DNA of 64,000 nt from Phallus indusiatus (GCA_027605045.1 JAQFWX010000148.1:1-64000); one strand, 5' to 3'; counted from the first letter of the stretch, positions 48,307 to 60,796 are shown. Notes: a model not told the origin generated them from the letters alone. Translations and numbers: made by a program.

Positions 48307-49912
48307 TTACACCTTCAGAACCTCATCCAATGCAGCAATTATCTTTTCAACCTCGTCCAAGGAATGATAGTGTACGAGACTGATGCGAACTACCCCATCG
48401 CTGACACTCCTTTCTGCATTATCTGCAGAGGGATGTACAGAAAAATTGGGCAAAAAGGTTACAATGCTATATGCGTAGAAATGACCCCATTTGATTCCGA
48501 TCTACAATGTGAAAATATATGTCGTAAGGTGAACGACATATATATGATTGTTAATACTCACATTTCCCTTCGAGTCAACTTTTTCAACAATCTCTTTGCT
48601 TGTGAGTGGTCCGCCGATTTCGGTTCCTATAACTATGAAACTGATAGTTGGCGCTTTCCACGTAAGACTTTCGGGTCCTACGATCCTAACACCTCTATCG
48701 TATAACTTTGAGCTGGTCAGATAGCCCACCAATCGTTCCATGAGACGGTGTTCATGATCCTTGAATAAACTGAAAGTGTGTTCCAAGGCTTGACGTAATT
48801 CGGTCTTTGATTTTGTCCGCAGCAATTCTTCGGAGTTTTGCAGTTCTCCTTGGGTTTGTGATAATCTGTACAAGTACGGTAAAACAGATGACGAGCCGTA
48901 GGTGAGTTCATAACCAGCTCCGCCAGGTTGAAGTTTGAAGGGAAGGCTGTCGTAGTATGGGGAGTGAAAGTGGTGAGCAACGGAACTAACTTTGGATAGT
49001 TCGGAGCTTCGGGTGTATAATGCTGCAGTATGGGGACCATATACCTGAGAAGAATAATTTAACGCAGTCATAGAGGAAAGACGAAGTATATTTACTTTAT
49101 AGAAGGAAAATACGGCGAAATCAACGTCCCATTTTTTGACATCGATTACTCTGTGTGGTGCATAAGCCACCAAATCGACAACAATCCACACGTCGCTCTT
49201 TTTAGCTCTGATTGCCTTGATCGCTGTTTCGAAATCAAAAATTTCTCCTAACAAGTTAGAGCAGCCGGATATAGCGATGACACGGGTGTTATCTGTAATC
49301 AAGGATAACAAAGCCGGAATGGCAGCGTTGTACGAAACGTCGTAGGGATTCTTGACATTAGTATTAACGGGACGCCATGTCTTAATTGCAAGGGGATTGG
49401 CACGAGCTTTGGCTATGTTTTTCCAAGGACCGACATTGGCTGATTGGTGAAATGCGCGTCAGGGTTAATGATAAATTGAAATAAACTATACAAACCTTCG
49501 TGTTCGCCTGTGATAATAATCTCGTCCGTGTCCTTGAGTTGTGGACTGATAGCACGAGCAAGATTAGCCAATAGCTGGGTCGTGCTAGGTCCGAATGCAA
49601 TTTCATCTCTGCTGTCAGCGTTGAACAGAACAGCCGCTGCATCCGCGCCATGGTCGACGCGGGCTGTGGACACTTGTGAAGCGGAATATGAACCGCCAAG
49701 CTGAACGTTTGTGTTCAAAAGATAATCATATACTGCATCTGCCACTGATTTCAAGGCCTAGAGATCAAAAGATCAGATTAAATCCAAGTAGATTAGCCGG
49801 CAATCAGGCAGAACCACACCTGTGAGCCGCCTGCACTGTCGGCGTAGACATAGCCCGTAGCAAGACTAGGGAACTGGGAACGAACGTATGCAATGTCGAG
49901 GGTGGAAGCCAT
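48307..49912 (-). CDS. Class V (cysteine desulfurase-like) PLP aminotransferase
   Basis: PLP enzyme of the aminotransferase class V / NifS-like fold. The start at 49912 gives MASTLDIAYVRSQFPSLATG, then YVYADSAGGSQ. Further blocks are NVQLGGSYSASQVSTARVDH, EIAFGPSTTQLLANLARAI, DTDEIIITGEHE then ANVGPWKNIAKA, TRVIAISGCSNLLGEIFDFE, WIVVDLVAYAPHRVIDVKKW (the Asp contacting the pyridine N) and VDFAVFSFYKVYGPHTAALY (Schiff-base Lys of the YK pair, rebuilt across an intron). The C-terminal domain ends ISLVHYHSLDEVEKIIAALD at stop 48307-48309. Fungal members are often annotated as cysteine desulfurase-like SufS/CsdA relatives. The reaction (desulfurase, lyase or transaminase) cannot be told from sequence. 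No mitochondrial presequence, so probably cytosolic. Confidence 0.88.
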
Positions 49913-50308
49913 GTAAGAACGAGCGAGGGATTTTGCTGAATATTTATCATCGGTATCGATTGTGTCTGTGACGGGTGTGTGACGTGCTGCACATTTGTCC
50001 GAGATGGCAAATCGGCTAACAAGCGAGCATGGGAACTCAGGAAGAGAGGTTCAGAAGATGAGCAACGCGTACGAATGCAAAATCTCGAAAGCGGGAGTTT
50101 TGAAGTTCCAATTCACTCTGGCCTTCCGCATTGGTGCAACGAGCGCTGACTGATTTTCAAAAATAGTCTAGAGCTGTTCAGTGTTTACAAAGAAAAATGA
50201 TCTCCTCAATAAAGCTCCGCCCTCTCCTCTCAATACGACGATATCGCGGGTAGCCGGTAACCTCGTTGCAGGCAATCTAATCTCAGAACGCAGCGCTGTT
50301 AGCCAGCC
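49913..50308. other. Divergent promoter between aminotransferase and protease
   Basis: Serves the class V aminotransferase (-) and aspartic protease (+). It may also contain an unresolved upstream exon of the protease, since the protease exon starting at 50309 encodes no signal peptide and GTTAG at 50298-50302 could act as an acceptor. Confidence 0.45.
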
Positions 50309-52200
50309 ATGGATGGAATATGTCTCCCAATGGTCAGAAACCACATGTCGAGGTCGCCCCACTCAGGTGCGGCCTGCTATGCTCACGCCGCGCGCAGATA
50401 CAATTTCGACAGTCCTATCTTTGTGGGATTCAACGGAATGGTGTTTAAACGCTACGAGGCCAACCATACTTGCCACAGGCAAACTTATCGCGGACATCTG
50501 TACCACCAAGAACAGGACCGTACCAGTGGAAGAAGGTCCTGGCATACCCCTCGCAGTGATGTATTCCACCCTGACTATGAACGTACGTTCATTTTGGCTT
50601 TTGACAATTTCGCAATTTTTAAAAGACAAGCACCCTTTTAGCTGACGTAACTGAGGTCGCGGCCGAGGATATCAAACACGACCAAGAATACGTAGTCCCT
50701 GTCCAAATAGGAACTCCCGGCGTAGTTCTTCATTTGGATTTCGATACTGGATCCAGTGATTTGTGGGTTTGGAGTAGTGAATTACGTATTGATACTCGGC
50801 AACACGTGAATTGACATCAGACTTCTTTTTTTTTCCAGTTCTCCAATTCATTATCCTTTCAGAACCTTTATATCCCAGAAGAATCAGAGACCGCTGTTGA
50901 GCTCGTCGGCGCATCGTGGAAGATATCATATGGCGATGGTTCCAGTGCTAGTGTAAGTCAGGTTGCCAATTTAACATTTATTGAGTTATAATGTCTCTTT
51001 CATGTTGGATAGGGAAACGCTTATTCCGATTGTCTGTTTCTTATTGCTTTTCTAAATAAACCCTTTAACTGAAGTAAACTATGCACATCACAGACATTAT
51101 GATTGGAGACATAACTATACCCAATCAGGCTATAGAACTCGCTGAGGAGCTGTCCGAAACATTTGTAGAAGATGTTGGAAGTGACGGGTAATATGTTCAG
51201 TAACTTTTCTGAGCAACCCAGAGTCTCATAATTTATCGTCAAGGCTGCTAGGTTTAGCATGGCCTTCGTTGAACACTGTGAAGCCATATCCTGTCCGGAC
51301 GCCTATCCAAAATATGATTGAACAAAGACTTGCGCCAGGCGTTTTCAGGTAACATAAACACCGCTAGAGAGAGAAAAATCTCTGTTCCTAATTTATCTCC
51401 TTAGTGTGGCTCTGGACAGAGGTGACGGTAATGGATTTTATACTTTTGGAGGGTTAGACCCTCGGAGAGCAGGGGTGCGTGAGTCCGAGTGAGTAGTTTT
51501 ATCAACGGTCTCACATACTGACCCCTGAAAAATGATTCATCTTTATAGTATCGTATACACAGCCGTCGATAATACTCAGGGGTTTTGGATGTTTGACAGT
51601 GAATATGGACGTATCGACGGCCAGGAGGTATGCGTGATGTCCTACAGCGGTATATCCACGATTATATGTACTTCTAATAGTTCGATTTTCCGCGAAACCA
51701 AGCAATATTAGACACTGGAACGTCACTCGCTCTTTTATCCGATGAATTTGTGCGGGCAATTTATTCTACAATACCCGGTGCTTATTTGGACGAGGACCAA
51801 GGAGGTTGGGTATATCCCCGACAAGAACAAGGTTGGTCCTTTTTTTTCATTTCTTTGATCTCGCATATAAACGTCTTGCGATCTAGTTCCTATTGTCGAG
51901 GTAGCAGTTGGTGATTATTTCTTCAAGATACATCCTGCCGACTTTGGATATTCATCAGCTGGAAATGGATTAATGTTCGGCGGTGTATGTATTTTTTATT
52001 ATGTAGTCGGGAATTTCCTTTCTCATGATTATGCTAGATTCAAAGCAGGGGGAATAATCCATATGATATCCTGGGTGATGTTTTCTTGAAAGTACGTGTC
52101 AAGATTGCGTCGTATACTTTGTTTTAATTAGAAAATTAGAGCGTGTACGCTGTATTTGATCAAGAAAACGTATCTATTGGTGTGGCGCAGCGACCTTAGT
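50309..52200 (+). CDS. Pepsin-like aspartic protease (A1 family)
   Basis: The first recognised exon contains a propeptide-like segment ([24 protein letters not shown]-like basic patch) that joins across an intron (50582-50640) to [20 protein letters not shown]. Catalytic domain: [20 protein letters not shown] with first Asp in [11 protein letters not shown]; the flap [15 protein letters not shown] (Tyr conserved); [37 protein letters not shown]; second catalytic motif [15 protein letters not shown]; then [20 protein letters not shown] and stop TAG 52198-52200. Nine or more short exons. Both DTG triads and the flap Tyr are intact, so the enzyme should be active. The start at 50309 lacks a signal peptide, so an upstream exon may be missing. 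Confidence 0.85.
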
Positions 52201-53867
52201 GCTAGTAAGGTGTAGGCCTATAGCAGTTTTCTTTATTCTGTTAGGTATTTTTGCTGAAATGAAAGTTTATTTATATTGAGAGTAGACATCACGATACACG
52301 GAGTATTTGCAAAATGCAATTTATTGTGATGCACTGAATGATGCAACCAACTCCAAGCTGATATTGTAGTCGTTGACAGTCTGCTGCGCGTTGGCGCCAA
52401 GTACTTCGCTTTTAGTTTTTCAATGTCAGTGACACCAGCCTGAGATGACACCCAGCTTTTTATAAACACTGTCATTGGTGGTAGTGCTGGTGCGTGTTCG
52501 AATTCATATAACATCAATCTGACTCCATAGTGATTTATTTTAGAGGGCTCTCTCTAAGCTGCCTCACTGAACTCGTCACCATCCGTTCACACTAGAACTT
52601 TCAATGCCTTCCGAGAATGAGTCGGTAAAATCTTTTACAAGTCCCTTCATAGTGTAGATTATTAATTGGCAATGAGACACCTTATCGTCAGAGAAATCGG
52701 TGCAGAACTTTAATGGGCACATGACTTTCATTCTCCCGCGTGTCACTGATAATAATAAACGAACAGGGTAGGTGGCTCGCGTAGATAATTTGGGACAGAA
52801 GCGTGCGTATTACGGTTTGCCACCTTCGACAGTGAGTGTCGGAATTCTCTCGCAAGGGTGGCGCACTAGTACACATACGTTCAAAAAGATATGCTATTAA
52901 TTTACGTGAATACACGCGTTTCAGGTGAGGCTATGTATAAGCTCTTGATTCGACAAATTTTTATAAAAACTTTTTTGAGTCCTCGGCTCCTTCGCCCCAG
53001 TTATCCCCTCGTAGAACCGTATTAGGATCAGAGAAACATCCCTACAGACCGTTATAAACACGTCCGCGCACTGCGCCGCGCGTCGGATCCTTGCCAAATA
53101 TGACTGTTATGTTATATGGCTCAAAGCTCGTTACACAGATCAGAAAAAAAGTTTCGCTTGATGGCCGTTACTATAGCAATCTCACAGCTCATATCGTGTC
53201 GTCCCAGACCTATTACCGGTCGACAAGGGGGGAAATGCTGTCAAAATAAACTTTATTTAAACACCTGCCGCTCTCGCGGCCTCGCCGTATGGAATTTTCT
53301 CCTCCATTGTGGATTTGTTCGAATCGACCGCGGTGGTAGAGGATGGAAATAACATAGAAATATATCGTGCCTGATTATGAGCCCGCAGTGGGTATATATT
53401 ATAGATGGCTGAGCATAATAGTGAATGCCGCCGGCCACTCCATGCAAGGGTTCTTTGCGACCCAGGCGGCTGGAATGATGGAATCATCAGGATATATGTT
53501 TTGCCAAGTTCATTGGAAGGATGAGTTCATGACCCTATAGCCGACGGCCTCGTTATCAGGTTAGCTTTGGTCTAACTTTCATTCATTCATTGCTTCATTA
53601 CTTCTTTCGTTCGTTACTTTTCACCCTTCACGGGACTTCAACTGGATTGACACCTATATAATAATTCATAAACTTCTGTACACACATTTTCCACACGTTT
53701 TTGATTGCATGACAGGTCTCATTCAATAAGGGGATTTCTCTCTTTTTTCTTTTACAAGTCCTCTATTCAAACTTTCAAATTCAAGTGGGCATTACATTGA
53801 TAATATCATCGTCTTCTCTTCCATTGACTAGAAAGACAACTTTCAGATATCGACCAAACACTTTCTA
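52201..53867. other. Intergenic, 1.7 kb
   Basis: 3' flank of the protease and promoter plus 5' UTR of the next plus-strand gene (CT-rich from about 53560). No open frame with support, and no RNA gene or transposon remnant recognised. Confidence 0.5.
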
Positions 53868-56039
53868 ATGTCGCCACAATTTCCTTTGCCTTCCGAACGC
53901 CAAACAGCGTATTTACGTGCTTCTGTTGTCGATGCCGCTTTAAAACTTGGTTCCAACGTAACCAACCTGATGTTCGCCGATAGTATTCTGGAGCACTCAT
54001 CTGAAGATATCGAACAAGGAGGAAAACTCGTGAGTCGTGTCCCTTCCTCTTATTGACTCATTTTTGTGAACAAAGGAGAAAAAAAATAGCTCTACATTCC
54101 AGATTTATATTCTCCTTCACCGTCAGCAGCTTTAGAACCGTTGTCGGCCTTTTCTCATGATACCGACTTTTCGTCCAGTACTGGTTCAAACGGATCTGTC
54201 GAATCTCCCGTCCCGAAACCGAGAGGCGTGCGTTTCAACAAAGATGACCTTGAGTCGCCTTTCGTATTAATTGTATGTCTAGTCAGTACCTTGATCATGC
54301 CTTCGTATCTTTCTAATTTCTCTCTCTCTCTCTCAGACAAAAAAAGAACCGCAGGATGGTGATTTAACCTCTGAACAACTCAACAGAACAGGTCCGAAGA
54401 AAGGGATTAAAAATTTTGCGTTCCTACCAAAGAAACTTCGACAACCCGCTGTACAAGAGAATTCCCCTGAGAGAGGACGACCGACGATTTCTAATCCTCG
54501 TCGTTTACATGCCGCATTGGATGATCCAGTGGTGCCTATAATGATATCTATGCCTAATTCATCTCGAGTATCCACTCGATTAGAAGGATCGAGAAACTCT
54601 AGTACTCAGTCGACGCCTACTAAATCTCGCAAGCGCATTCAACGTATTGGATCAGACGATTTTGACCTTTTTGCCGGTAAATCGACCGGCTCAAAAGTTC
54701 TCGTTAAACCTAATAGTTCGTCAACAACTATCTAGTCCTTGAAGAATGCTCTAATTGTTAAATTAATATAGAGAAGAAAGACCAGGATGAGGATTTCGGC
54801 TACGTTTCAGAGGGAACTGGTTTATCATCACTCAAAGGCAAAACTCGTCGTAAAGGTAAATACAGCACATCCCCCGCTCGAGACGGAAAATATCAAGTCC
54901 AGTCTCCGGCAACAACAACACAGCAGCAACACTCAAAGTCGACCGATCCACAATTATCTTTTCACGCTCGGGTTCTCCCTATTGCAGAGCGTTTCGTTCG
55001 TAGGAGACCCTCGGTGCCTCAACCTCTCAAGATTCCCCAAATCAAGTTTTCCCCTTCCATTCCTTCTCCCCCTCCCCCTCCCCTTGTTCCCCCTCCCCCT
55101 CCTCCGACGGATAACCTCAATACCGGTAAAATTCCAAACCAAGATCCATCTCTTCTCGTCGTTGGATCGACTCCCCAATTTCCAAACGCGAAGCCTTCCC
55201 CTATATCCGACAAATCATTCGTCATGGTCCCTGATCTCAATATAATGAAAAGACTGGGATTGGATAAATATGTTTCTGGGGTAAACGCCAACAGCGGAAC
55301 AGTCGGAGCGAATAACGAAATCAAACTTCAAGTTATGGAGATGTTGTTAAAGAATAGTAAGAACGAATCCGATTCTCCTGAGTTGAAGAAGAAATCTGAA
55401 CATGAAAACCCGTTTATCGCTGAAGTTGTACCAGACACAGAGTCTACTATTCCAGCTCATGTTCCAGCTGTTCCAGCTATTACTGTCAATGTCGTTCCCT
55501 CGCACTCCCCCGCGCAGGAGCCAATAACCACTAGTAATATTACTATTCCAGCAAGACCCGAATTTCAACCTCTCCTACCTCCTACCCCTATAATCCGAGG
55601 TAGGGACTCTCCATTTCCAAAGTCACCTATTCGAGGAAGAGAACCCGCCTTTCCAACAAAACCCATTTACCGCCCCTCACTATATCGTTCACCAAGCGCC
55701 GGAGCCGCCGTTGGCACACGCGGCGCCGGCGGAACTGCACCTCTTCGTTTCAAACTCCCGTCTCATGATAGATATAGAAATGTGAATATTGATCTTCCGC
55801 GGAGTGTAAGGAGTAGTTATGAGAAGGATTTAGAACGAGAAGAAGAAGAGGCTCCTTCGAGTTCTATTTCGGATAGAGTGAAAGTCCGTCGGGCGGTGGT
55901 TGCTGCCAATGGCAGCCTCGCCGCGAGTGCGGATGGGAATATAAGTGATGGTGGTGGCGAATATGGATACAATCTGGATTCGCCGTCTGTTTATTCGAGT
56001 TACTTCGATATTGACAATTTACCTAGTCGTCGCATTTGA
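53868..56039 (+). CDS. Proline-rich disordered protein, function unknown
   Basis: About 640 residues, start 53868 (MSPQFPLPSERQTAYLRASV). The first exon is the only part predicted to fold, a short helical segment with YLRASVVDAALKLGSNVTNL. The rest is low complexity: VPKPRGVRFNKDD, GPKKGIKNFAFLPKKLRQPA, a proline-rich run near 55060-55110 (PSPPPPPLVPPPPPP), a possible short helix VPDLNIMKRLGLDKYVSG, and a C-terminal repeat area RGRDSPFPKSPIRGREPAFP (55590-55690). It ends GGGEYGYNLDSPSVYSSYFD with stop TGA 56037-56039. Polyproline and SP/TP sites suggest an SH3/WW- or profilin-binding scaffold under kinase control, which is inference. I recall no named family. Confidence 0.75.
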
Positions 56040-56236
56040 AATTTCTTTCGGTCTTTAGATGTAATGTAATATGCGTCGTTCCTTTTTGTTTTTTTGTTCT
56101 TCTCTATTTTCTGTTTTCTCTTTCTGTTTTCTGTTTTTACTACTAGATTGATAAATGAATACATGTAATTTGATAAAACCAAAGTGTATGTTGTGGTATA
56201 CTTATGAGTGACATTTTCCGAACAGGTACACAATAC

Positions 56237-58199
56237 TCAATCAAAACTCCAACCTCCTCGCTCCATTTCAGTCCGCAAACCTTGCAAACCTGCTTTACGT
56301 CCCTTCCTACCGGCCAATTCGGTGGCAAACCTGAAAAGCGAAAAAGAAAAATAAGAGTAAATATATGCATCATCATCAGGGAAGAAATACTGCAAATAAT
56401 AGCACCTTAAACACTCCTCCAACTTCCATTTTCCACCTGTACCTTGATTTGCTGTATTTTTCCCATTGGCATTCGGTTCGTTAGTGGTATAGGGTCGACC
56501 AGGTAAAATCCTCTGACACAGTGCATACATCATTCCGGCAACAAACGCATCATGTGCGCCAACTTCATCCACAAAAGTTGGCATTCCCTTCTCCGTCTCC
56601 GTGGAAGTAGTACTAGATTCCGAACCGACATCCGAGACAGTAGAATTTCGCGGATTTTGCTTGTCTAAAATTGTTGTCGAAGGTGTTGTAGGATTGTTAT
56701 CCGTGCGCATGCCGCTGACACTAGAGCTGCTCCGACCGTCAGTCCAAAAGTTACTACCAGATATGATACTGCCAGGGTCCGACGCTGTTGCTGCCGCTCC
56801 TCCCGCCATGTTCCACGACGGACGCGCGATATTTGGTTCCACCCAACCTGAACTTTGGAAATATTCTCGTGTAGGGACGCTTAGTAAAGCAGCGCCTTGA
56901 GCGCTCCAGTCCGCGATCAAAAGAGCATTGGAAGAGGCGTGAGTGCACATTGATATCAGAAATTCGCGAGGAGATGCACCAGGCGATACAGTTTGGGCAT
57001 AAGGTTTGCTATGATTAATAAATATGGTTTATGAATTATTTTGGCGCGTATATACGGAAGTAGATCTTACGAAAAGAAAATAACGTCTGCGTGTTGCATT
57101 AACTGTATTAGAAAAGAAAAAGGTTATTCAACAGCTGGAATCGGCATTGAATGAACGCACTGTCTCAACACCAGTTCGGCTGATTTGAAGGCTAAAAACG
57201 CATTTTGAGCGCCATCCGCGTTCACGGGCCAATCCATCAAGACCTGTCATATTGGCATGCAGCGTGTTAGGGCTGCGACCCTCAAAGTGCATCCAGTCAA
57301 AAGGAGGCAGCCCTGGAATGATGAATTGTTGGTATAAGGAGCTCAGATTTGGAGGGGGAGAGATTCCATTTGGTGAGGACCCGTATAACTGTGGACCAGA
57401 GCCAGAGTATTTACGCGGGTGATGACCATGATTAGGTGTTGAAGGTGGAGCACTGGTGGGATGGGACTGTGAGCTGTTTGGCAGGATATCGTAGTTCTCT
57501 GGAGCGAGAACTGGACCAAGACGAGAAACGAATTCTTCATGAGTCACATCTGGAAGAGGATTATGATTGCTGATGAATTACAAAAAAAAGAGACTCGGCC
57601 TTTGAAAGAAATGACACCGAGAAATGAAAATGATGACTTACATTATTGTCCGTGTGCCGTCAGCTGTGCTTGTTGGTATTATTAAATCAGCTCGATTGAT
57701 GATGGCCTCAAGGGACTGGGATGAAATAGTACGCACCGGCCTCGATGACCCATGCAGTTGGGACATTTTTTCCTTCTCGCATGACAGAGAACATGGTGGA
57801 AATTCCTTGAGAGTCCAGTTCTTTAGAGATCAGTGTTCCTTCCTCCGTTCCGGACAGAGGGCCACAAAACTGAACATCGGCGATCATCCTGACACTGGGC
57901 AAGGAAGATATCGGAGGAGAACTTGGTGCTGGGGGTCGCGACGAACGAAACTGGGCAAGGATTGCAAGAACATTGGCACTGTGTCCACCTCTCGTCTTTT
58001 GGACGTTGTGTGCCCTGGCGACGCTGTTGGGCTCTGGATAGGCGTTAAGGAGCAGTTTTTGCGTGACGAAGATGGTTCCAAAGCCAAAAACGCGAAGTGG
58101 ATGACGCGATGATGCATGCTGCGCTGAATTGTTCGCAGAGTTGTTCTGATTTGTCCCCCGTAGCATTGGAGATAAAAATACAGACGAGGCCGAGGACAA
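56237..58199 (-). CDS. pfkB/ribokinase-family sugar kinase, ketohexokinase-like
   Basis: ATP-dependent carbohydrate kinase. The start at 58199 gives MSSASSVFLSPMLRG; the Met at 58166 is an alternative. Motifs: PLRVFGFGTIFVTQKLLLNA, the sugar-binding GG motif KTRGGHSANVLAILAQFRSS, MIADVQFCGPLSGTEEGTLI, TRTIM joined to NHNPLPDVTHEEFVSRLGPV, DWMHFEGRSPNTLHANMTGL, and HADVIFFSKPYAQTVS. The C-terminal catalytic loop is DEVGAHDAFVAGMMYALCQR (anion hole GAxD with the base Asp). Stop TGA is at 56237-56239. Two Ser/Thr-rich disordered insertions are unusual: about 50 residues at 57330-57480 and about 80 residues at 56590-56800, just before the catalytic loop. The substrate sugar is not determinable from sequence. 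Confidence 0.85.
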
Positions 58200-58250
58200 A
58201 ATGTTGAGGAAGAAGGAACGGGAGTTGCCGAGTACTCGTTACGGACGATC

Positions 58251-59038
58251 ATGATGCTCTTCTTCCCTATCGCATCTTTGCTGCTGTTGCAGATCATCCC
58301 TGCCATCGCATTGCTATCGCCTCGACAAAGCAATCCTGACATCGGGCCTCTCCCCGCAGCTTGCGCGGGAAATTGCACAGGTCCCTTGACCAACCTTGTG
58401 GTAATGATATCCTTCTCAAGTACACCATATTTATATTCACCATGGCATTAACTCCCATTAGAATTGCTTGAACAGTAAAAATGCAACATGTAATCATCGT
58501 TTTTATTATTATCATCGTTAACAAAAAAATGACTCGTGGCATTAAGGCCTTTGCAACCAGCAGTTGGAGGCTTCTGTCTTTAACTGCTACCTCTGTCTGG
58601 GGAATCTGGCTGGTAATTTCAGCACCGGGCAAGAAATCATCAACGGTGAGCTATATCCCATTCATGTATTGTCAATAATAAATAAAACTCATCGGCTGGA
58701 ACCAAATAGAAATTGTTACTACGTGCGATGGAGTTGGTTTAACGCTCTCCCCTCTCGTTTTTTCTGGTCAATCTTTTACCTCTACAGCCCCTCTGCCACC
58801 GACGTCTTCTATCGCCGGTGGTCTGACTCTGACTCTTCCTAGCGGCAATGCCACCTCCGGAGTCAGCTCTCCGCAGACAACGATGACACTTCAAACGGCC
58901 AATACTCCCCAGCCAACAGCATCACCCACTGGTCCCACGAATGGTGCACGTTCAAGTTCGAATTTTGATCGAACCGCGGCGATCTTTTGGGTTATTGCTC
59001 CCACTCTGCTAACAATGTCGCTGTTCATTGTACAATAA
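58251..59038 (+). CDS. CFEM-like eight-cysteine GPI-anchored protein A
   Basis: A 201-residue secreted protein in four exons: 58251-58400, 58462-58489 (28-nt micro-exon), 58547-58645, 58710-59038. Signal peptide MMLFFPIASLLLLQIIPAIA. The mature region has eight cysteines with spacing C-X3-C-X9-C-X7-C-X-C-X10-C-X2-C-X21-C (ACAGNC, VNCL, TCLCNQ, NCYLCLGNLAG, TTCDG). Order and spacing approximate the fungal CFEM domain, but the conserved Asp before the CxC that ligates haem iron in CFEM proteins is missing, and the CX2C and last spacings differ. A Ser/Thr/Pro stalk follows, then a GPI signal (SSSNFDRTAAIFWVIAPTLL) ending at stop 59036-59038. It is a paralog of the gene at 60797-61746. It likely sits in the cell wall or outer plasma membrane; function unknown. 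Confidence 0.8.
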
Positions 59039-59225
59039 TTCTCTTCCTTCTTTCTTCTTTCGATCACAAATGGACGATCGTAGTTTTACCGCTATCTATG
59101 TTTGCACTTCACGTATCCAATACATATATATGATTTTTCTTGATTAATTTCCAGCCTGTGGGTTGTTCCTTAAATAGTCTGAGTTTGAAAGAAGGAAGAT
59201 TTACCAGTGGTCGACGTCTGCAACC

Positions 59226-60437
59226 ATGTCTTCCTCCCCAAAAGACATCAACGCTGTACAGGATCTTTCTATCTCCTTTCAGCGTAAAGTTGCACCACTA
59301 CCGCGCCAACGACGTCCTACATCCACACCTGCAAATGTCATAACACTGCCCCAGACAGCACAGCTCGAAGCACTATACACCATAATCCGGGACAAGAACA
59401 CGTCGCGGGGCGACTTTATTTTTTATACCGATAGGATTATCAGACTTTTAGTTGAAGAAGGTTTGAATCATTTACCTGTAATTCCAAGGACAGTCGAAAC
59501 ACCTACCGTGAGTCACTTGCCAGTGCCGCTGGAGATTGTCAATCAAGTTAAAGCCGTGACTACTTTTAGGGTGCAACATACAATGGCGTTGGCTTTGAAG
59601 GGCGCATTTGTGGAGTATCGATTCTGCGTGCTGGAGAGGTACCGTTCGTTTGAACTGCACGTACAAGCGATCCATATACCTTAAACCCTACCTACACAGG
59701 CAATGGAAGCCGGACTCAGGGAAGTATGTCGCAGCGTGCGCATTGGGAAAATCCTTATTCAAAGGGTACACCCTCATTTTGTAATCTTGTGTCGTTCGAT
59801 CGTCCATTATAATCAATCAATCTAGGATGAAGAAACTGCCCAGCCCAAACTGTTCTATTCAAAGGTATAGTATGTAATTTAACTAGTATGCCTTATGAAA
59901 CTTGTCTCAAATTTCTTTTGATTGATAGTTCCCAGAAGACATTGCTTCAAGATACGTTTTGCTACTCGATCCCATGCTAGGTTAGACCATCCTTTAAACG
60001 GGCCAATCTGATAATCTCTTATCACGATTATATATATTATAGCAACCGGCGGATCCGCCATTAAGGCTGTTGAAGTATTAATGGCGGAAGGTGTTCCCGA
60101 GGACAGAATTATATTTGTCAACTTGGTTATTCAATTAATGTGTTCGATTATCTCAATGGATAATGACGTTTGCTCTTTTTAGATTTCGGCACCCGAAGGC
60201 TTGAGAAAGTTCTGTACAAGATTTCCGACCGTTCGCGTGGTATGATTTGCTTGTCGCGTTCAATCCCTCGCACTGATTTTCTTCTTCTTCTAGATAACCG
60301 GCTGGATCGACGATGGACTTAATGAAAAGGCATACATTATTCCTGGTTTAGGCGATTTCGGAGAGAGAAGGTTTGAAATATCACTCTGCTCAATCAATAC
60401 TAACTACTAAACCTTACATCCAAGATATTGCGTATAA
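59226..60437 (+). CDS. FUR1: Uracil phosphoribosyltransferase
   Basis: Converts uracil and PRPP to UMP in pyrimidine salvage. The start at 59226 gives [20 protein letters not shown]. Motifs in order: [40 protein letters not shown] and [13 protein letters not shown], then [20 protein letters not shown] and [20 protein letters not shown] (the uracil/PRPP region), [33 protein letters not shown] then [20 protein letters not shown] (the PRPP loop, split by an intron inside ML^ATGGSA), [20 protein letters not shown], and [20 protein letters not shown] then DFGERRYCV. The last exon codes for four residues, with stop TAA at 60435-60437. All introns are canonical. A complete cytosolic enzyme of the usual 210-240 residue length. 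Loss of this activity gives 5-fluorouracil resistance in other fungi. Confidence 0.93.
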
Positions 60438-60796
60438 TCCACAATCTTTCGACTTATACACACATTTACGACAACGTTTCAAAGGACACATACCATAATT
60501 ACGCGAATACTTTCTAAATCACGACACGGAAACATAAGACAAAGCTGGGTCGAGTCATATATGGAACAAAAAGACACACACATACATACATTATTTATGC
60601 TACTGTTTGTGAATGCATCGAAAATACAGTTAGAGCGAGGGAAGAAAAAGTGGACACTTTTGTATAAAAAAATGTGCTGGATTGTTCGGAAAACATTGAC
60701 ATCAAGAGGCCCAACGATGGAAGAAAGGAGCGACAGGGTATAAAACGCAAGAATCCATATAACGGCTGGTGAAAAATCGTAAAAGTCCTCTTTTTT
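60438..60796. other. Convergent 3' flanks
   Basis: Spacer between the FUR1 stop (+) and the stop of GPI protein B (-). It holds both 3' UTRs; a poly-T run precedes 60797. No gene seen. Confidence 0.5.

Noticed and set aside
28905..49912. Biosynthetic gene cluster (monooxygenase, SDR, aminotransferase, Rua1-like regulator)
   Set aside because: These genes are spread over more than 20 kb and separated by housekeeping genes (MAD1, Msb1-domain, SPT subunit); there is no core synthase or terpene cyclase.
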